A DNA stretch of 64,000 nt from Prevotella sp. UBA2456 (GCA_002342415.1 DDPY01000015.1:62001-126000); one strand, 5' to 3'. Shown: positions 43,005 through 52,253, counted from the first letter of the stretch. The notes: generated from the letters alone by a model not told the origin. Numbers and translations: made by a program.

Positions 43005-45047
43005 TTATTTCGGCATCCGCATACTGAAGGTGTATTCCTCGCGGTCGCTGTTGATACCTGCATCGGTCTGTCGCCATGTGATAGTATAGCTTCCCGTATC
43101 GGATACGCCGCCCACCCGACCGGCCTCGCGCAGGATCTCAATCACGTTGTCATTGTGGTTGAAGGCATCCTTGCAAGTGACGATAAACTGGCCTATCTCG
43201 TCATATTCCTCTATGCTCTTGCCCTCGTTGTAGGACTTCTTGTGGTCGGGACGGTCGGTATAGAACACGCTCGATGCCAAGAGGTACTGCTTCAGCTGGT
43301 CGGTCAGATAGTTCTTGATCTTCACTACGTCGGCACCCTCGGTCTCCGTCGTCACGCTCATGCTCCATGTCTGGATATAGCGCGGCGGACAGTTGATCAC
43401 CATGGATGTGACATCATGTTTGTCGCCCTGGTTGATATAGCGCTCATAGCACTGTCCAATGTGGTTAACGGCACGGTCGTAGGTCAGCCACTCGTCCTGC
43501 AGCTGGAAGGTGGGCTTGATGGTCACCGTCTTCGAGTCGCTGGCAGCCACTGTCCACACCCACGCCTGCTCGACGGTGCAGGTGTTCACCTGTATGCTGC
43601 GGGGGAACTCATGGCTATGGTGCTTCCATGCCCAAAAGCTGAAGTGCGCTGCCACGCCCGGACTCGTATAGGTCCACTCCGTCACACCGCTGGGCGAGGG
43701 TGATGCCGTCATCGAGAGGTCGGCACTAAACTTGCTCACCGTATGGCTCCACGACATCGTGGCCGAGACGCCAACCTGCGGACCATTGGCATTCACCGAG
43801 GCGTTGGCACCGAGTCCGAAGGTGAAGCCGTCGGTGACGTTCTGTCCGCCTGAGGTGCTGTTCATCGGGGCATAGTTCTCTATCTTCACACCGTGTCCGG
43901 CATCTACCAGTTCGCAGCGCGAATATATCTTCTTCATATACGGGCCGTAGACATCCTTGCGCAGAGCCGACACCTGATTGTCGAGTTCCTTCCAGGGTCC
44001 CCAGGAAGAGCCGTCATACCAGTCGCGCTCACCGCTGGGGCCGCAGCCCAGGTCCTGGTTGTAGGCGGTCACCGTCTGTGTCACGCAGTAGACGTCGCAG
44101 TTCTTCTCCTTCGAGTAGGCCGTCCATATCCGGTAGGTCAGCGTACAGGGGTGGAAGCGTGAGTAGCCCTTCGGACCGTTCACCTGGAATCCCACGTTGA
44201 ACGAGAAATCGTTCGACTTGGCAATCTTGTCCACAAACTGCTCTGCCTCGCCGCCGGCACGACGGGCCATCATACGTGCAGCGTCCCAGCGGGCGGCCTG
44301 CAGCGTAGCCTCGTCCTCCTTGGTGTTCATCCACAGGGCGGCATGGTCGGCCTTCAGTCCGTACTGGTAGTCGGTCAGCGCTTCACTCTCGCGATAGGCC
44401 AGATAGCTGTCCTCCTCGCGGAAGACGGCCAGCGACAGATAGTCGCCCTTGCCCTCGCTGTCCAGATAGACGGAGAAGTCGAAGTTGTCGGTCCACATCG
44501 CGATGCGGTCGATAGCCTCCGTGTTCAGTATCCGCACCACATACTTCGCCGACACGTTGTTGCCACCAATCTGATAGGTGGCGAGGATGTCCTTCAGGCT
44601 GTTCACGAGCATCTTCAGATGGTCGATGGTGGGGTTGAACACGGCTACCGTGCCGCCGTTTGAGAGCACCATGATGATGCCGGCATAGTCGGCATTCGAC
44701 AGGTTGCCGATGCGGTCGCCAGTCAGGATGATGTTGTCTACGTCCTCGTTGGGCAGTTGCGAGTCGGAGCCTAACCACGTGGCGCGGTCTTCGACGCGTG
44801 CCACCAGGGCCTTGCCCTCGCCAGTGTAGTTGCCGTCGAAGACGTAGGTTGTCCCCTCCAGCATCACGCTCATGGCGTCGGCGGTGGGTTCTGCCTCTGG
44901 CTCTACGAATTCCTCTAAGGTGTCGGGGTCGCCCTCCACGGGAGTGTTTTTGTCGTCGTCGTCCTTACATGCTGTGAGCATGGTCGCCATTGCCAGGAAG
45001 AGAGCGGCAAGGAGGACTGAAAGGTTATTAAAACGGTTTCTTTTCAT
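43005..45047 (-). CDS. Leukocidin/hemolysin-like lipoprotein, paralogue 1
   Basis: 680 aa from the ATG at 45047 (MKRNRFNN; an ATG one codon earlier is possible). Lipobox LTAC, then an acidic Asp/Glu-rich stretch. Middle region (about 70-390): unrecognised domain shared with paralogues 2 and 3. From about residue 400 the pattern resembles staphylococcal leukocidin/alpha-hemolysin. A Gly/Ser/Asn-rich amphipathic stem (GFTFGLGANASVNANG, VGVSATMSWSHTVSKFSADL) is followed by WTYTSPG. Then come strands with VWTVAASDSKTVTIKPTFQL and PPRYIQTWSMSVTTETEG, the latter like the rim/cap ending of leukocidins. It ends with a unique domain, ...DREEYTFSMRMPK. Likely surface-anchored pore-forming or adhesion protein; activity is inferred. 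Confidence 0.72.
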   Translation of the reverse strand: MKRNRFNNLSVLLAALFLAMATMLTACKDDDDKNTPVEGDPDTLEEFVEPEAEPTADAMSVMLEGTTYVFDGNYTGEGKALVARVEDRATWLGSDSQLPNEDVDNIILTGDRIGNLSNADYAGIIMVLSNGGTVAVFNPTIDHLKMLVNSLKDILATYQIGGNNVSAKYVVRILNTEAIDRIAMWTDNFDFSVYLDSEGKGDYLSLAVFREEDSYLAYRESEALTDYQYGLKADHAALWMNTKEDEATLQAARWDAARMMARRAGGEAEQFVDKIAKSNDFSFNVGFQVNGPKGYSRFHPCTLTYRIWTAYSKEKNCDVYCVTQTVTAYNQDLGCGPSGERDWYDGSSWGPWKELDNQVSALRKDVYGPYMKKIYSRCELVDAGHGVKIENYAPMNSTSGGQNVTDGFTFGLGANASVNANGPQVGVSATMSWSHTVSKFSADLSMTASPSPSGVTEWTYTSPGVAAHFSFWAWKHHSHEFPRSIQVNTCTVEQAWVWTVAASDSKTVTIKPTFQLQDEWLTYDRAVNHIGQCYERYINQGDKHDVTSMVINCPPRYIQTWSMSVTTETEGADVVKIKNYLTDQLKQYLLASSVFYTDRPDHKKSYNEGKSIEEYDEIGQFIVTCKDAFNHNDNVIEILREAGRVGGVSDTGSYTITWRQTDAGINSDREEYTFSMRMPK

Positions 45048-45085
45048 CATTACTTTGTTTAGTTGTTTTGTATTTTCTTGACGTG

Positions 45086-45141
45086 CAAAGTTAACACTTT
45101 CCTTTGACTCCTGCAACATTTCAGACTTAATTTTTGCCCAC
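45086..45141 (-). promoter_or_regulatory. Promoter and single upstream motif of leukocidin-like paralogue 1
   Basis: Minus-strand -7 box TAACTTTG at 45093-45086. An ATTTTTGCCCAC motif (plus-strand reading) starts at 45130, 37 nt beyond the -7 box. This matches 11 of 12 bases of ATTTTTGCACAC, found at 36-38 nt from the -7 boxes at 52261 and 54008. Only one copy is clear here. Confidence 0.5.
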
Positions 45142-45454
45142 AGGGCCTTATTTTCTTGGCTCTTGTCATCTGCACGCTACATGAAGTTTTAAAAAGTGAT
45201 GCAACTGATGTCATTTTGCAACACTCGCTGATAATCAGCACTTTGCGCGTGGCAAAATGGTGGCAAAATGGCAAAATCGGGCCTAAAAGCACCCCAAAAG
45301 CCACTCAAAATCAGCAAAAACAGGGCAAAACTACACATCAAGAACGTTCAAAAACAGCCCAAAACGTGGCAAAACAAGCATCAAAGTGCGTCTGCACCGA
45401 CTATCCGACATCAAGCCAGGGCCCTCCATAGCCGACTACACCCCCTTGGTTATT

Positions 45455-45515
45455 CCACCCCATGGAACACTCCATTCCACCCCGTGGAACACTCCATTCC
45501 ACCCCATGGAACAAA
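45455..45515. repeat. 22-bp array with TTCCA/TGGAA palindromic core, 3 copies
   Basis: Units start at 45455, 45477 and 45499 (CCACCCCATGGAACACTCC; the second has G for A), exactly 22 bp apart. TTCCA and TGGAA flank a CCCC(A/G) centre in every copy. The array abuts the terminator of paralogue 2. Confidence 0.85.
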
Positions 45516-45552
45516 AAACAGCCACGGGGGCAGTCTGAGAACAGCCCCCGTG
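45513..45552 (-). terminator. Intrinsic terminator of leukocidin-like paralogue 2
   Basis: Read on the minus strand: 9-bp GC stem CACGGGGGC/GCCCCCGTG (45552-45544 with 45531-45523), then a T-run (A-run at 45513-45518 on the plus strand). It lies about 20 nt after the stop at 45574. Confidence 0.85.
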
Positions 45553-45573
45553 ACCAATGACAATAAGCGTGGG

Positions 45574-47628
45574 TTATTTCGGCATCTTCATGCTGAAGGT
45601 GTATTCCTCGCGGTCGCTGTTGATGCCGGCATCGGTCTGCCGCCATACGATGGTGTAGTCGCCCGTATTAGGCACACCGCCCACCCTTCCGGCCTCGCGC
45701 AGTATCTCAATCACGTTGTCGTTGTGGTTGAAGGCATTCTTGGCATCCACGATAAACTGGCCTATCTCGTCGTAGTCCTCAATACCTTTGCCCTCGTTGT
45801 AGGCTTTCTTGTGGTCGGGACGGTCGGTATAGAACACGCTCGATGCCAAGAAGTACTGCTTCAGCTGGTCGGTCAGGTAGTTCTTGATCTTCACCACGTC
45901 GGCACCCTCGGCCTCGGTTGTCACGCTCATACTCCACGTCTGGATGTAGCGCGGCGGACAGCTGACCACCATCGGCGTAACGCTGCGCGAGTCGCCCTGG
46001 TTGATGTAGCGGGCGTAGGCCTGCCCGATGTGCGAGAAGGCACGGTCGTAGGTCAGCCACTCATCCTGCAGCTGGAAGGTGGGCTTGATGGTCACCGTCT
46101 TCGATTCGCTGGCAGCCACCGTCCATACCCATGCCTGCTCGACGGTGCAGGTGGTCACCTGTATCTGGCGCGGGAACTCATGGTAGTGGTTCTTCCAGGG
46201 TGTCTTGCTGAAGTGCGATTCCACGCCGGGGGCCGTATAGGTCCACTCCGTCACGCCGCTGGCCGACGGCGATGCCGTCATCGAGAGGTCGGCACTAAAC
46301 TTGCTCACCGTATGGCTCCACGACATCGTGGCCGAGATGCCTACCTGCGGACCATTGGCATTCACCGAGGCGTTGGCACCCAGTCCGAAGCTGAATCCGT
46401 CGGTGACGTTCTGTCCGCCACTGGTGCTGTTCATCGGGGCATAGTTCTCTATCTTTACGCTCTTGCCGGCATCCACCAGCTCACAGCGTGTGTATAGCTT
46501 CTTCATGTAAGGGCCGTACACATCCTTGCGCAGTCCAGACACCTGCCTGTCCAGCTGTTTCCAAGGTTCCCAGCTTCCACCGTTGTACCATTTACGCTCG
46601 CCGCTGGGGCCACAGTTCAGGTCCTGGTTGAAGGCGGTGACGGTTTGCGTCACACAGTAGACGTCGCAGTTCTTCTCCTTCGAGTAGGCCGTCCATATCC
46701 GATAGGTCAGCGTGCAGGCGTGGTAGCGCGAGTAGCCCTGCGGACCGTTGACCTGCATACCCATGTCGAACGTGAAGTCGTTCGACTTGGCAATCTTGTC
46801 CACATACTGCTCTGCCTCGCCGCCGGCGCGGCGGGCCATCATCCGTGCTGCGTCCCAGCGGGCCGCCTGCAGGCTGGCCTCGTCCTCGTGGGTGTTCATC
46901 CACAGGGCTGCCTGGTCGGCCTTCATTCCATACTGGTAGTCGGTCAGCGCTTCCGTCTCGCGATAGGCCAGATAGCTGTCCTCTTCGCGGAAGATGGCCA
47001 GCGACAGATAGTCGCCCCTTCCCTCGCTGTCCAGATAGACGGAGAAGTCGAAGTTGTCCGTCCACATCACGATACGGTCGAGGACCTCCGTGTTCAGTAT
47101 CCGCACCACATACTTCGCCGACACGTTGTTGCCACCCTCCTGATATTCGATGATGACGTTTCTCAGTCGGCTCACGAGCGTCTTCAGGTTGTCGATGGTG
47201 GGGGTTGCCACCACTATCGAACCGCCTTTGGCCAGCACCATGACCAAGGCAGCAGACTCCGCACTCGACAGATGGGCGATGCGGTCGTTCGGCAGGATGA
47301 TATGCTCCACCTCCTCGTTCGGTTTGTCCGACTCTGAGGCCAGATACGTAGCACGGTTGCCCACGCGGGCCACCAGTGCCTTACCCTCGCCGGTGTAGCT
47401 GCCGTCGAAGACATACGTCAGGTCGTCTACCGTCACGCTCATGGCGTCGGCAGTAGGTTCAACCTCTGGGTCCTCGAAGTCCTCTATCGTGTCGGGGTCG
47501 CCGTCCTGTGAGGCATTGTTGTCGTCGTCTTTACATGCTGTCACGAGCAGCAAGCACACACTTGCGAAGATGACTGCTGAGAGTCGGGGAATGACTGCTG
47601 AGAGTCGGGGAAAGAGTTTTCTTTTCAT
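45574..47628 (-). CDS. Leukocidin/hemolysin-like lipoprotein, paralogue 2
   Basis: 684 aa, very similar along its whole length to paralogue 1 (for example SGGQNVTDGFSFGLGANAS, WSHTVSKFSADLSMTAS, DREEYTFSMKMPK). Lipobox VTAC, followed by an acidic stretch (DDDNNASQDGDPDTIEDFED). Its signal peptide carries an exact tandem duplication of PRLSAVI encoded by 47570-47611. Differences from paralogue 1 cluster in the stem flank (GVESHFSKTPWKNHYHEF versus GVAAHFSFWAWKHHSHEF), as if the two had diversified as partners, comparable to S and F components of bicomponent leukocidins (inference). It starts 31 bp after gltS on the same strand, with no obvious promoter of its own. Confidence 0.72.
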   Translation of the reverse strand: MKRKLFPRLSAVIPRLSAVIFASVCLLLVTACKDDDNNASQDGDPDTIEDFEDPEVEPTADAMSVTVDDLTYVFDGSYTGEGKALVARVGNRATYLASESDKPNEEVEHIILPNDRIAHLSSAESAALVMVLAKGGSIVVATPTIDNLKTLVSRLRNVIIEYQEGGNNVSAKYVVRILNTEVLDRIVMWTDNFDFSVYLDSEGRGDYLSLAIFREEDSYLAYRETEALTDYQYGMKADQAALWMNTHEDEASLQAARWDAARMMARRAGGEAEQYVDKIAKSNDFTFDMGMQVNGPQGYSRYHACTLTYRIWTAYSKEKNCDVYCVTQTVTAFNQDLNCGPSGERKWYNGGSWEPWKQLDRQVSGLRKDVYGPYMKKLYTRCELVDAGKSVKIENYAPMNSTSGGQNVTDGFSFGLGANASVNANGPQVGISATMSWSHTVSKFSADLSMTASPSASGVTEWTYTAPGVESHFSKTPWKNHYHEFPRQIQVTTCTVEQAWVWTVAASESKTVTIKPTFQLQDEWLTYDRAFSHIGQAYARYINQGDSRSVTPMVVSCPPRYIQTWSMSVTTEAEGADVVKIKNYLTDQLKQYFLASSVFYTDRPDHKKAYNEGKGIEDYDEIGQFIVDAKNAFNHNDNVIEILREAGRVGGVPNTGDYTIVWRQTDAGINSDREEYTFSMKMPK
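47570..47611 (-). repeat. Exact 21-bp tandem duplication in the signal peptide of paralogue 2
   Basis: 47570-47590 and 47591-47611 are identical. The duplication adds seven residues (PRLSAVI) to the hydrophobic leader and keeps the frame. The exact identity suggests a recent slippage event. Confidence 0.9.
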
Positions 47629-47659
47629 TGTTGCATTGTTTTAAACGATTACTAAATTT

Positions 47660-48928
47660 CTATATCACATTCAGGAAGAGGGTGATGATAGCCGTGTTGA
47701 TGAGGTCGGCAAACATGGCACCGATGATGGGGACAATGAGGAAGGGCTTGACGCTGTAGCGGTACTTGTAGCAGACGGCACTCATGTTGGCCATCGCATT
47801 GGGCGTGGCACCAAGACCAAAGCCGCACAGACCTGCACACAGTACGGCAGCATCGTAGTCGCGGCCCAAAAGGGGGAATGCCACCCAATAGGCAAACAGC
47901 GCCATCATGAGCACCTGCGACACCAGAATGACCACCAGCGGAAGCGCCAAGGTATGCAGTTCCCAGAGCTTAAGGGATATCATGGCTACGCCCAGGAACA
48001 TAGAAAGGCAGATGTTGCCCACGCTGACGATGCGGTCCATATCGAGCAGCTTGTCGCCCTTCACCCACCGCCCGTCTACCTTGTAGCGGAAGAGTCCGAT
48101 GGTGTTGCGCACGATGGCGGCCAGTATCAAGGCTCCGAAATAGGTGGGGAAGGTGATGCCCGTCCGGGCCAGCAGCCAGCTCACCAATGTGCCGGCACCC
48201 ATCACCAGCAGGATGCTATACGTAGCCTTGGCATACTGCTGAAACTCCTGTTCGTTGGTGCTCACGCGCTTGGCACGTCCCTCGGGTGATGCCTCGTCGC
48301 TCTCGATGCCAGCCATTGCCGGGTCAGCGGCTTCTTCATGTGGCTGCATCTGCTCATGCGACAGTTTTGTGCGGATAATCCGCTCTGCCAGCGGACCGCC
48401 AATCATCGAACCGGCTATCAGTCCGAAGGTGGCCGCAGCCATGCCGATAGTGTCCGCCCCATGCAGTCCCATGCCCTCAAGCACGCTGGCAAATCCGCCC
48501 ACGGTGCCATGTCCGCCCGTCATCGCCATACTGCCTGTAGCCATACCTATCAGCGGGCTGACACCCATCAGCCGGGTGACGGCCTGCGGCATCAGGTTCT
48601 GCATGGCAATGATGCCCACCAGCAGAACCAACATAATGGCTAATAGTTTGCCGCCCTGACGGATGACCTTCAGGTCGCTCTGGAAGCCCACGCTGGTAAA
48701 GAATGCCAGCATGAAGACGTCGCCCAGCGTACCGTCGAACGACACCTCGACGTCCAGACAGCCATACAGCACCAAGGTGATGAACGAAAAGACAATGCCT
48801 CCGCTGACCGGCGAGGGCACACAGAAACGCTGCAGAAAGCCTATCCTGCGCGTCATCATCATACCAGCCATCAGTGCCAGGGCACCCACGCCGGCGGTTT
48901 GTATCATGTCCAGTTCAATATGCGTCAT
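47660..48928 (-). CDS. gltS: Sodium/glutamate symporter
   Basis: 422 aa with about ten membrane spans in two inverted halves. Conserved GltS segments: RFCVPSPVSGGIVFS, LAFFTSVGFQSDLKVIRQGG, GSMAMTGGHGTVGGFASVLEG, GLIAGSMIGGPLAERII, and in the second half FGLGATPNAMANMSAV. A cytoplasmic loop of about 50 residues (HEQMQPHEEA...NEQEFQQYA) separates the halves. It imports glutamate with sodium. A minus-strand -7 box TAACTTTG lies at 48974-48967, 38 nt before the ATG. Leukocidin-like paralogue 2 follows 31 bp downstream and may be cotranscribed. Confidence 0.93.
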   Translation of the reverse strand: MTHIELDMIQTAGVGALALMAGMMMTRRIGFLQRFCVPSPVSGGIVFSFITLVLYGCLDVEVSFDGTLGDVFMLAFFTSVGFQSDLKVIRQGGKLLAIMLVLLVGIIAMQNLMPQAVTRLMGVSPLIGMATGSMAMTGGHGTVGGFASVLEGMGLHGADTIGMAAATFGLIAGSMIGGPLAERIIRTKLSHEQMQPHEEAADPAMAGIESDEASPEGRAKRVSTNEQEFQQYAKATYSILLVMGAGTLVSWLLARTGITFPTYFGALILAAIVRNTIGLFRYKVDGRWVKGDKLLDMDRIVSVGNICLSMFLGVAMISLKLWELHTLALPLVVILVSQVLMMALFAYWVAFPLLGRDYDAAVLCAGLCGFGLGATPNAMANMSAVCYKYRYSVKPFLIVPIIGAMFADLINTAIITLFLNVI

Positions 48929-49289
48929 ACTGTCTTATCCGTAATGTTAGTAAAGAGGAAGTGCTCACAAAGTTACGATTTTATTTTGAATCGACAATGC
49001 TTTTGCCAAGAATTGTATCATTATTTTGAGAAATAAAACATCCGTCTATCTTTCTGAGATGAACGGATTCTTATTATTGGGGTACACAATCAGAACCGTC
49101 CCTGTTGTGTTATATAGCTGGTAGTGGTTATGCAGGGAGATGCCTCGGTTTTCTCCCTATGATGCCATACTATAGCCATGCTCAAGGGTATGATTCGACA
49201 TTCTGTTCATACGCTCGTGATTCTTATGAGTGTTGCGGGTCAAGTGTCTCCCCATGCCCCTCGCGGGGGCTGTGGGGAGACCTCAAGCC
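48929..49289. other. Intergenic region between gltS and leukocidin-like paralogue 3
   Basis: It contains the gltS promoter (48967-48974) and the terminator-like hairpin of paralogue 3 (49246-49281). A weak ATCCGT...ACGGAT inverted repeat lies at about 49039-49068. The short plus-strand frame 49105-49299 is Cys- and Tyr-rich, lacks a promoter and is not accepted as a gene. Confidence 0.65.
49246..49281 (-). terminator. Hairpin after leukocidin-like paralogue 3
   Basis: GTCTCCCCA (49246-49254) pairs with TGGGGAGAC (49273-49281), with an inner GCCCC/GGGGC stem. It lies 9 nt beyond the minus-strand stop. No T-run follows, so termination strength is uncertain. Confidence 0.55.
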
Positions 49290-52169
49290 TCAATTCTGAA
49301 TCACGTTGGCGCCCTCCTCGATGGTGACGGTGCCGCTTCCTTTTATTCCGCCTGTCGCCGTTACGCTCTTGACGCCTTTGGTGATGGTGATGTTACCAGT
49401 CTGGGAACCTGCTCCTGCGCCGATGGCGGAAGCCTCTGCGCCGGCGGTGGCTGTGACTGTGCCGCCGCTGATGGTGATGTTACCGCAGGTAGATATATCT
49501 TGCCCTCTTGAAGCACCGCTGCCGATGCCAGCAGCATTTTTACCGCCTGTAGCAGTTACCGTGCCACCGCTAATCACGATGTCGCCGCAATCCCAGCCAA
49601 ATCCTGCTCCGATGCCGGCACTGTATTCTCCGCCTGTTGCGGTGATGATGCCGCCTTGTATCGTGATGTTGCCGGCGTGCATGATGTTGCTGCCGCCTAT
49701 GCCGCAGCCCTCACCGTTGCTGCTGGCGTCGAGGGTTCCGGTATTGCCCTGGATTATGAGATTGTAGCCTTCGGTTACATAGATGCCGGGCTGGTTTGAC
49801 TTGAATCCCTTGACCACGTTCTTTGACTTGTCGGCAAGTACTATGGTGGCGTTGCCATTGCAGGTGATGCCTGCCCAGCCGCATGCGTCGTCGTTAGTGC
49901 CGTTGATGGTTACGTTCTTGAGTGTAACGGTGGCGCCTTTGACTATGGAAATCTTATATTTGCCGCCGAGCGTGCCCGTCAGCACGTCGCCGTCCATTGC
50001 TACGTAGTCGGCTTTGAGCTTAGAGAGGTCAATGGGGTCAACTGTCAAGTCCACGCCCACGGGGTCGCCCTCTGCCTTGACGGTAAACTGATAGGTGTTC
50101 TGGTTGACGTTCGTGCTATACCATTTGATGGTGAACTCGCTGATTTTGTAGTCCTTTGCATAGTCGCGCAGCGTCTGCAGTGTATTCTCGTTCATCAGCT
50201 GGTTGTTTGCTTCTGTCACTACCTGCCTGATGGTGTTCTCGCTCTCGGGCGTCTGGTCGGCAAGTATCAGCTCTGGCTGATATACGCTCGGGAACTGCTG
50301 CAGCAGGGCGGCGGTCAGCTTTGTCTTAACCTCGCTATAGCCGTCCTGATTAAGCTCGGGGAAGGTTACGTCCATGTTCCACTTCTGCGAAGCGCGGTTA
50401 GGAATTGGGAGTGCGTATTTCACGTTCACCTGGTTGTCTGCTATGGCATTTGAAAGCGTGATGAACTTTTCATTACGAGCTCCATTTAACGAGTTATGAT
50501 CGATGTACTGTTCGTGACAGATGTTTGCCATCTTGACCTGATGCGTCATATCCAGTATGTACTGCCCAGAAGGGTTGGAAACCGACCAGCATACCTGATT
50601 GCTTACGTCAACGTCGTTGATGAGGCCGTCGCCTATCAGCGGGTGCTCGTCATCGTCGCCCTCAGCCATGTCTTGTGACTCGTGGTATTTCCACGTAACC
50701 TTTGTGCCGTCGGTGTTCTTCTGGCAGGCAAGTTCCTGTACCGTGGTGGTGGTTGAGAGTGAATAGAACGAACCGCTTACCCAGCCGCGATTCACGGCGC
50801 CGGTGACGCCTCCGCCGGTGCTTGTGACAGAACCCGTGCCTCCGAGTGTCGTAATTTGTCCGTTGAATTCGCCTGCGGTTACGGTCTTGCTGATTTCATT
50901 CTTGTCGGTAGATGGCAATGCTGCCTCCACCATCGCGGTGCCAGCACCCGTCACGTTGAATGAGAATTCGCTGTTGTCATACCAGTCGCCATAGAACGAA
51001 TAGTAGTCATCTACATCATGATCCCATGCTTTCGGTTTATAATGGCGCTCTTCCCATTCGTCTTCCTCGTAAGGACCGCGGTAAAGCGTCTTGGTGGGGT
51101 CGAGGCGCTCGTCGCCTTCCTTCTTGCCGCCCACGGATGACATGGAGCTATGCTGAACGAAGTAGTAGTCCTTGTTTGATTCCAAATTGTGGGAAGCCCA
51201 TATTCGCATAATCTCCTGTTGCGCATTCGGTTTGCTGACATAGTTCATATTCCAACCAAAGTTGATTCCGGTTTCAAAATCTACAGCATAGAGGGGACCA
51301 ACGTATGTCCATTCATCGTCGGCTGACATTATTTCGTTGATAGCTTTCTCGCCTGATGCTCTGGTGCCAGATGCTGCCGACCTTGAGCTGCCGCCGGTAT
51401 TACGACTGTTCAGCCACTGTGCTGCTCCGTCGGCCATCCTGCCGCTGGTGTATTTGCTGTATTCGGGATTGTACTCAATGGTTCTATTCTCCACCGTGCC
51501 GTCCTTCTTCTTCTTTGTAGAGGTGAAGGTCTTTCCCTGATACGTGTCCTGATGATAGTAGCCGTTGCGGGAGAATATCACAAGCTCGGCAACAGGCTTA
51601 TCGTCGCTCTCCCCTGCCCTCGTCACGATGTTGGCAATGCGCGTCTTGAAGAGATTGACATGCGACGACTGCGCCGCCGTATTGCTGCGGGCAGTGCGCA
51701 CTATGCTGACGCCGCCCTTCAGCAGCGCCTCTTCCTCAGCCTGCACAAATTTGTCGGAAAGCTGCTCCATCACGCTCACCAGATGGGCATTGTGGGGCTT
51801 CTCAACGGCAATGTAGCCGCCCTGCAGGTAAATCTTGGCGGCTTGGAGCCACTCCGTCATCGGGCGGCTCAGGATGTCCTCGCCCTTGATGAGGATCATC
51901 TTCGTCTCGGGCGTCACCTCATTCGTCGTCTGTGACAGACGGCGCACCAGGGCACCACCCATAGAGTTGTCGTCGAACGAACTCATCAACGCCGTCGGCA
52001 TGTCGGCGGTCACCTTTACCGTCAGCTGGTCTTCGGTGGGAATCACTACACTGGGGTTCAGCGGATCTACGGGTTTGTCCGTGTTGCTGATGTCCTTGTC
52101 AGAACAGGCTGCCAGCCCCAGCAGCATCGGTAGGGCGAGCAACAGTAGTAATCGGATTTGTTTTCTCAT
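49290..52169 (-). CDS. Leukocidin-like lipoprotein fused to a glycine-rich beta-helix-like domain, paralogue 3
   Basis: 959 aa. Lipobox LAAC. Residues about 40-700 are a distant relative of paralogues 1 and 2 in the same order: MILIKGEDI... with LQGGYIAVEKPHNAHLVSVM, GINFGWNMNYVS, a Gly/Thr-rich stem (TTLGGTGSVTSTGGGVTGAV), then QVCWSVSNPSGQYILDM and ASQKWNMDVTFPELN, and the shared C-terminal module with FTIKWYSTNVNQNTYQFTV. Residues about 705-959 are an added domain with repeating turns of the type GNITIQGGIITATGGEYSAG and GDIVISGGTVTATGG, predicted as a right-handed beta-helix or carbohydrate-binding solenoid. No sorting signal follows. It has its own promoter with the tandem operator at 52294. 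Confidence 0.7.
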   Translation of the reverse strand: MRKQIRLLLLLALPMLLGLAACSDKDISNTDKPVDPLNPSVVIPTEDQLTVKVTADMPTALMSSFDDNSMGGALVRRLSQTTNEVTPETKMILIKGEDILSRPMTEWLQAAKIYLQGGYIAVEKPHNAHLVSVMEQLSDKFVQAEEEALLKGGVSIVRTARSNTAAQSSHVNLFKTRIANIVTRAGESDDKPVAELVIFSRNGYYHQDTYQGKTFTSTKKKKDGTVENRTIEYNPEYSKYTSGRMADGAAQWLNSRNTGGSSRSAASGTRASGEKAINEIMSADDEWTYVGPLYAVDFETGINFGWNMNYVSKPNAQQEIMRIWASHNLESNKDYYFVQHSSMSSVGGKKEGDERLDPTKTLYRGPYEEDEWEERHYKPKAWDHDVDDYYSFYGDWYDNSEFSFNVTGAGTAMVEAALPSTDKNEISKTVTAGEFNGQITTLGGTGSVTSTGGGVTGAVNRGWVSGSFYSLSTTTTVQELACQKNTDGTKVTWKYHESQDMAEGDDDEHPLIGDGLINDVDVSNQVCWSVSNPSGQYILDMTHQVKMANICHEQYIDHNSLNGARNEKFITLSNAIADNQVNVKYALPIPNRASQKWNMDVTFPELNQDGYSEVKTKLTAALLQQFPSVYQPELILADQTPESENTIRQVVTEANNQLMNENTLQTLRDYAKDYKISEFTIKWYSTNVNQNTYQFTVKAEGDPVGVDLTVDPIDLSKLKADYVAMDGDVLTGTLGGKYKISIVKGATVTLKNVTINGTNDDACGWAGITCNGNATIVLADKSKNVVKGFKSNQPGIYVTEGYNLIIQGNTGTLDASSNGEGCGIGGSNIMHAGNITIQGGIITATGGEYSAGIGAGFGWDCGDIVISGGTVTATGGKNAAGIGSGASRGQDISTCGNITISGGTVTATAGAEASAIGAGAGSQTGNITITKGVKSVTATGGIKGSGTVTIEEGANVIQN

Positions 52170-52253
52170 AATTGTTTATAGTTTAAATCGCTAAAAAAAT
52201 GTGTTGTCTCTTCGCTGTCGGTTGGGTGGTTAAGTTTTAGTAATATTTGTCGG

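Larger units (their letters stand above)
45048..45573. other. Intergenic region between leukocidin-like paralogues 1 and 2
   Basis: No gene seen. It holds the paralogue 1 promoter (-7 at 45093-45086) with one ATTTTTGCCCAC motif (45130-45141), an A-rich stretch with irregular GGCAAAATGG-type repeats (about 45247-45385), a 22-bp array (45455-45515) and the terminator of paralogue 2 (45513-45552). Confidence 0.75.

Noticed and set aside
49105..49299. A 64-residue plus-strand protein
   Set aside because: No promoter, overlaps the paralogue 3 terminator hairpin and 3' end, and shows no recognisable features.
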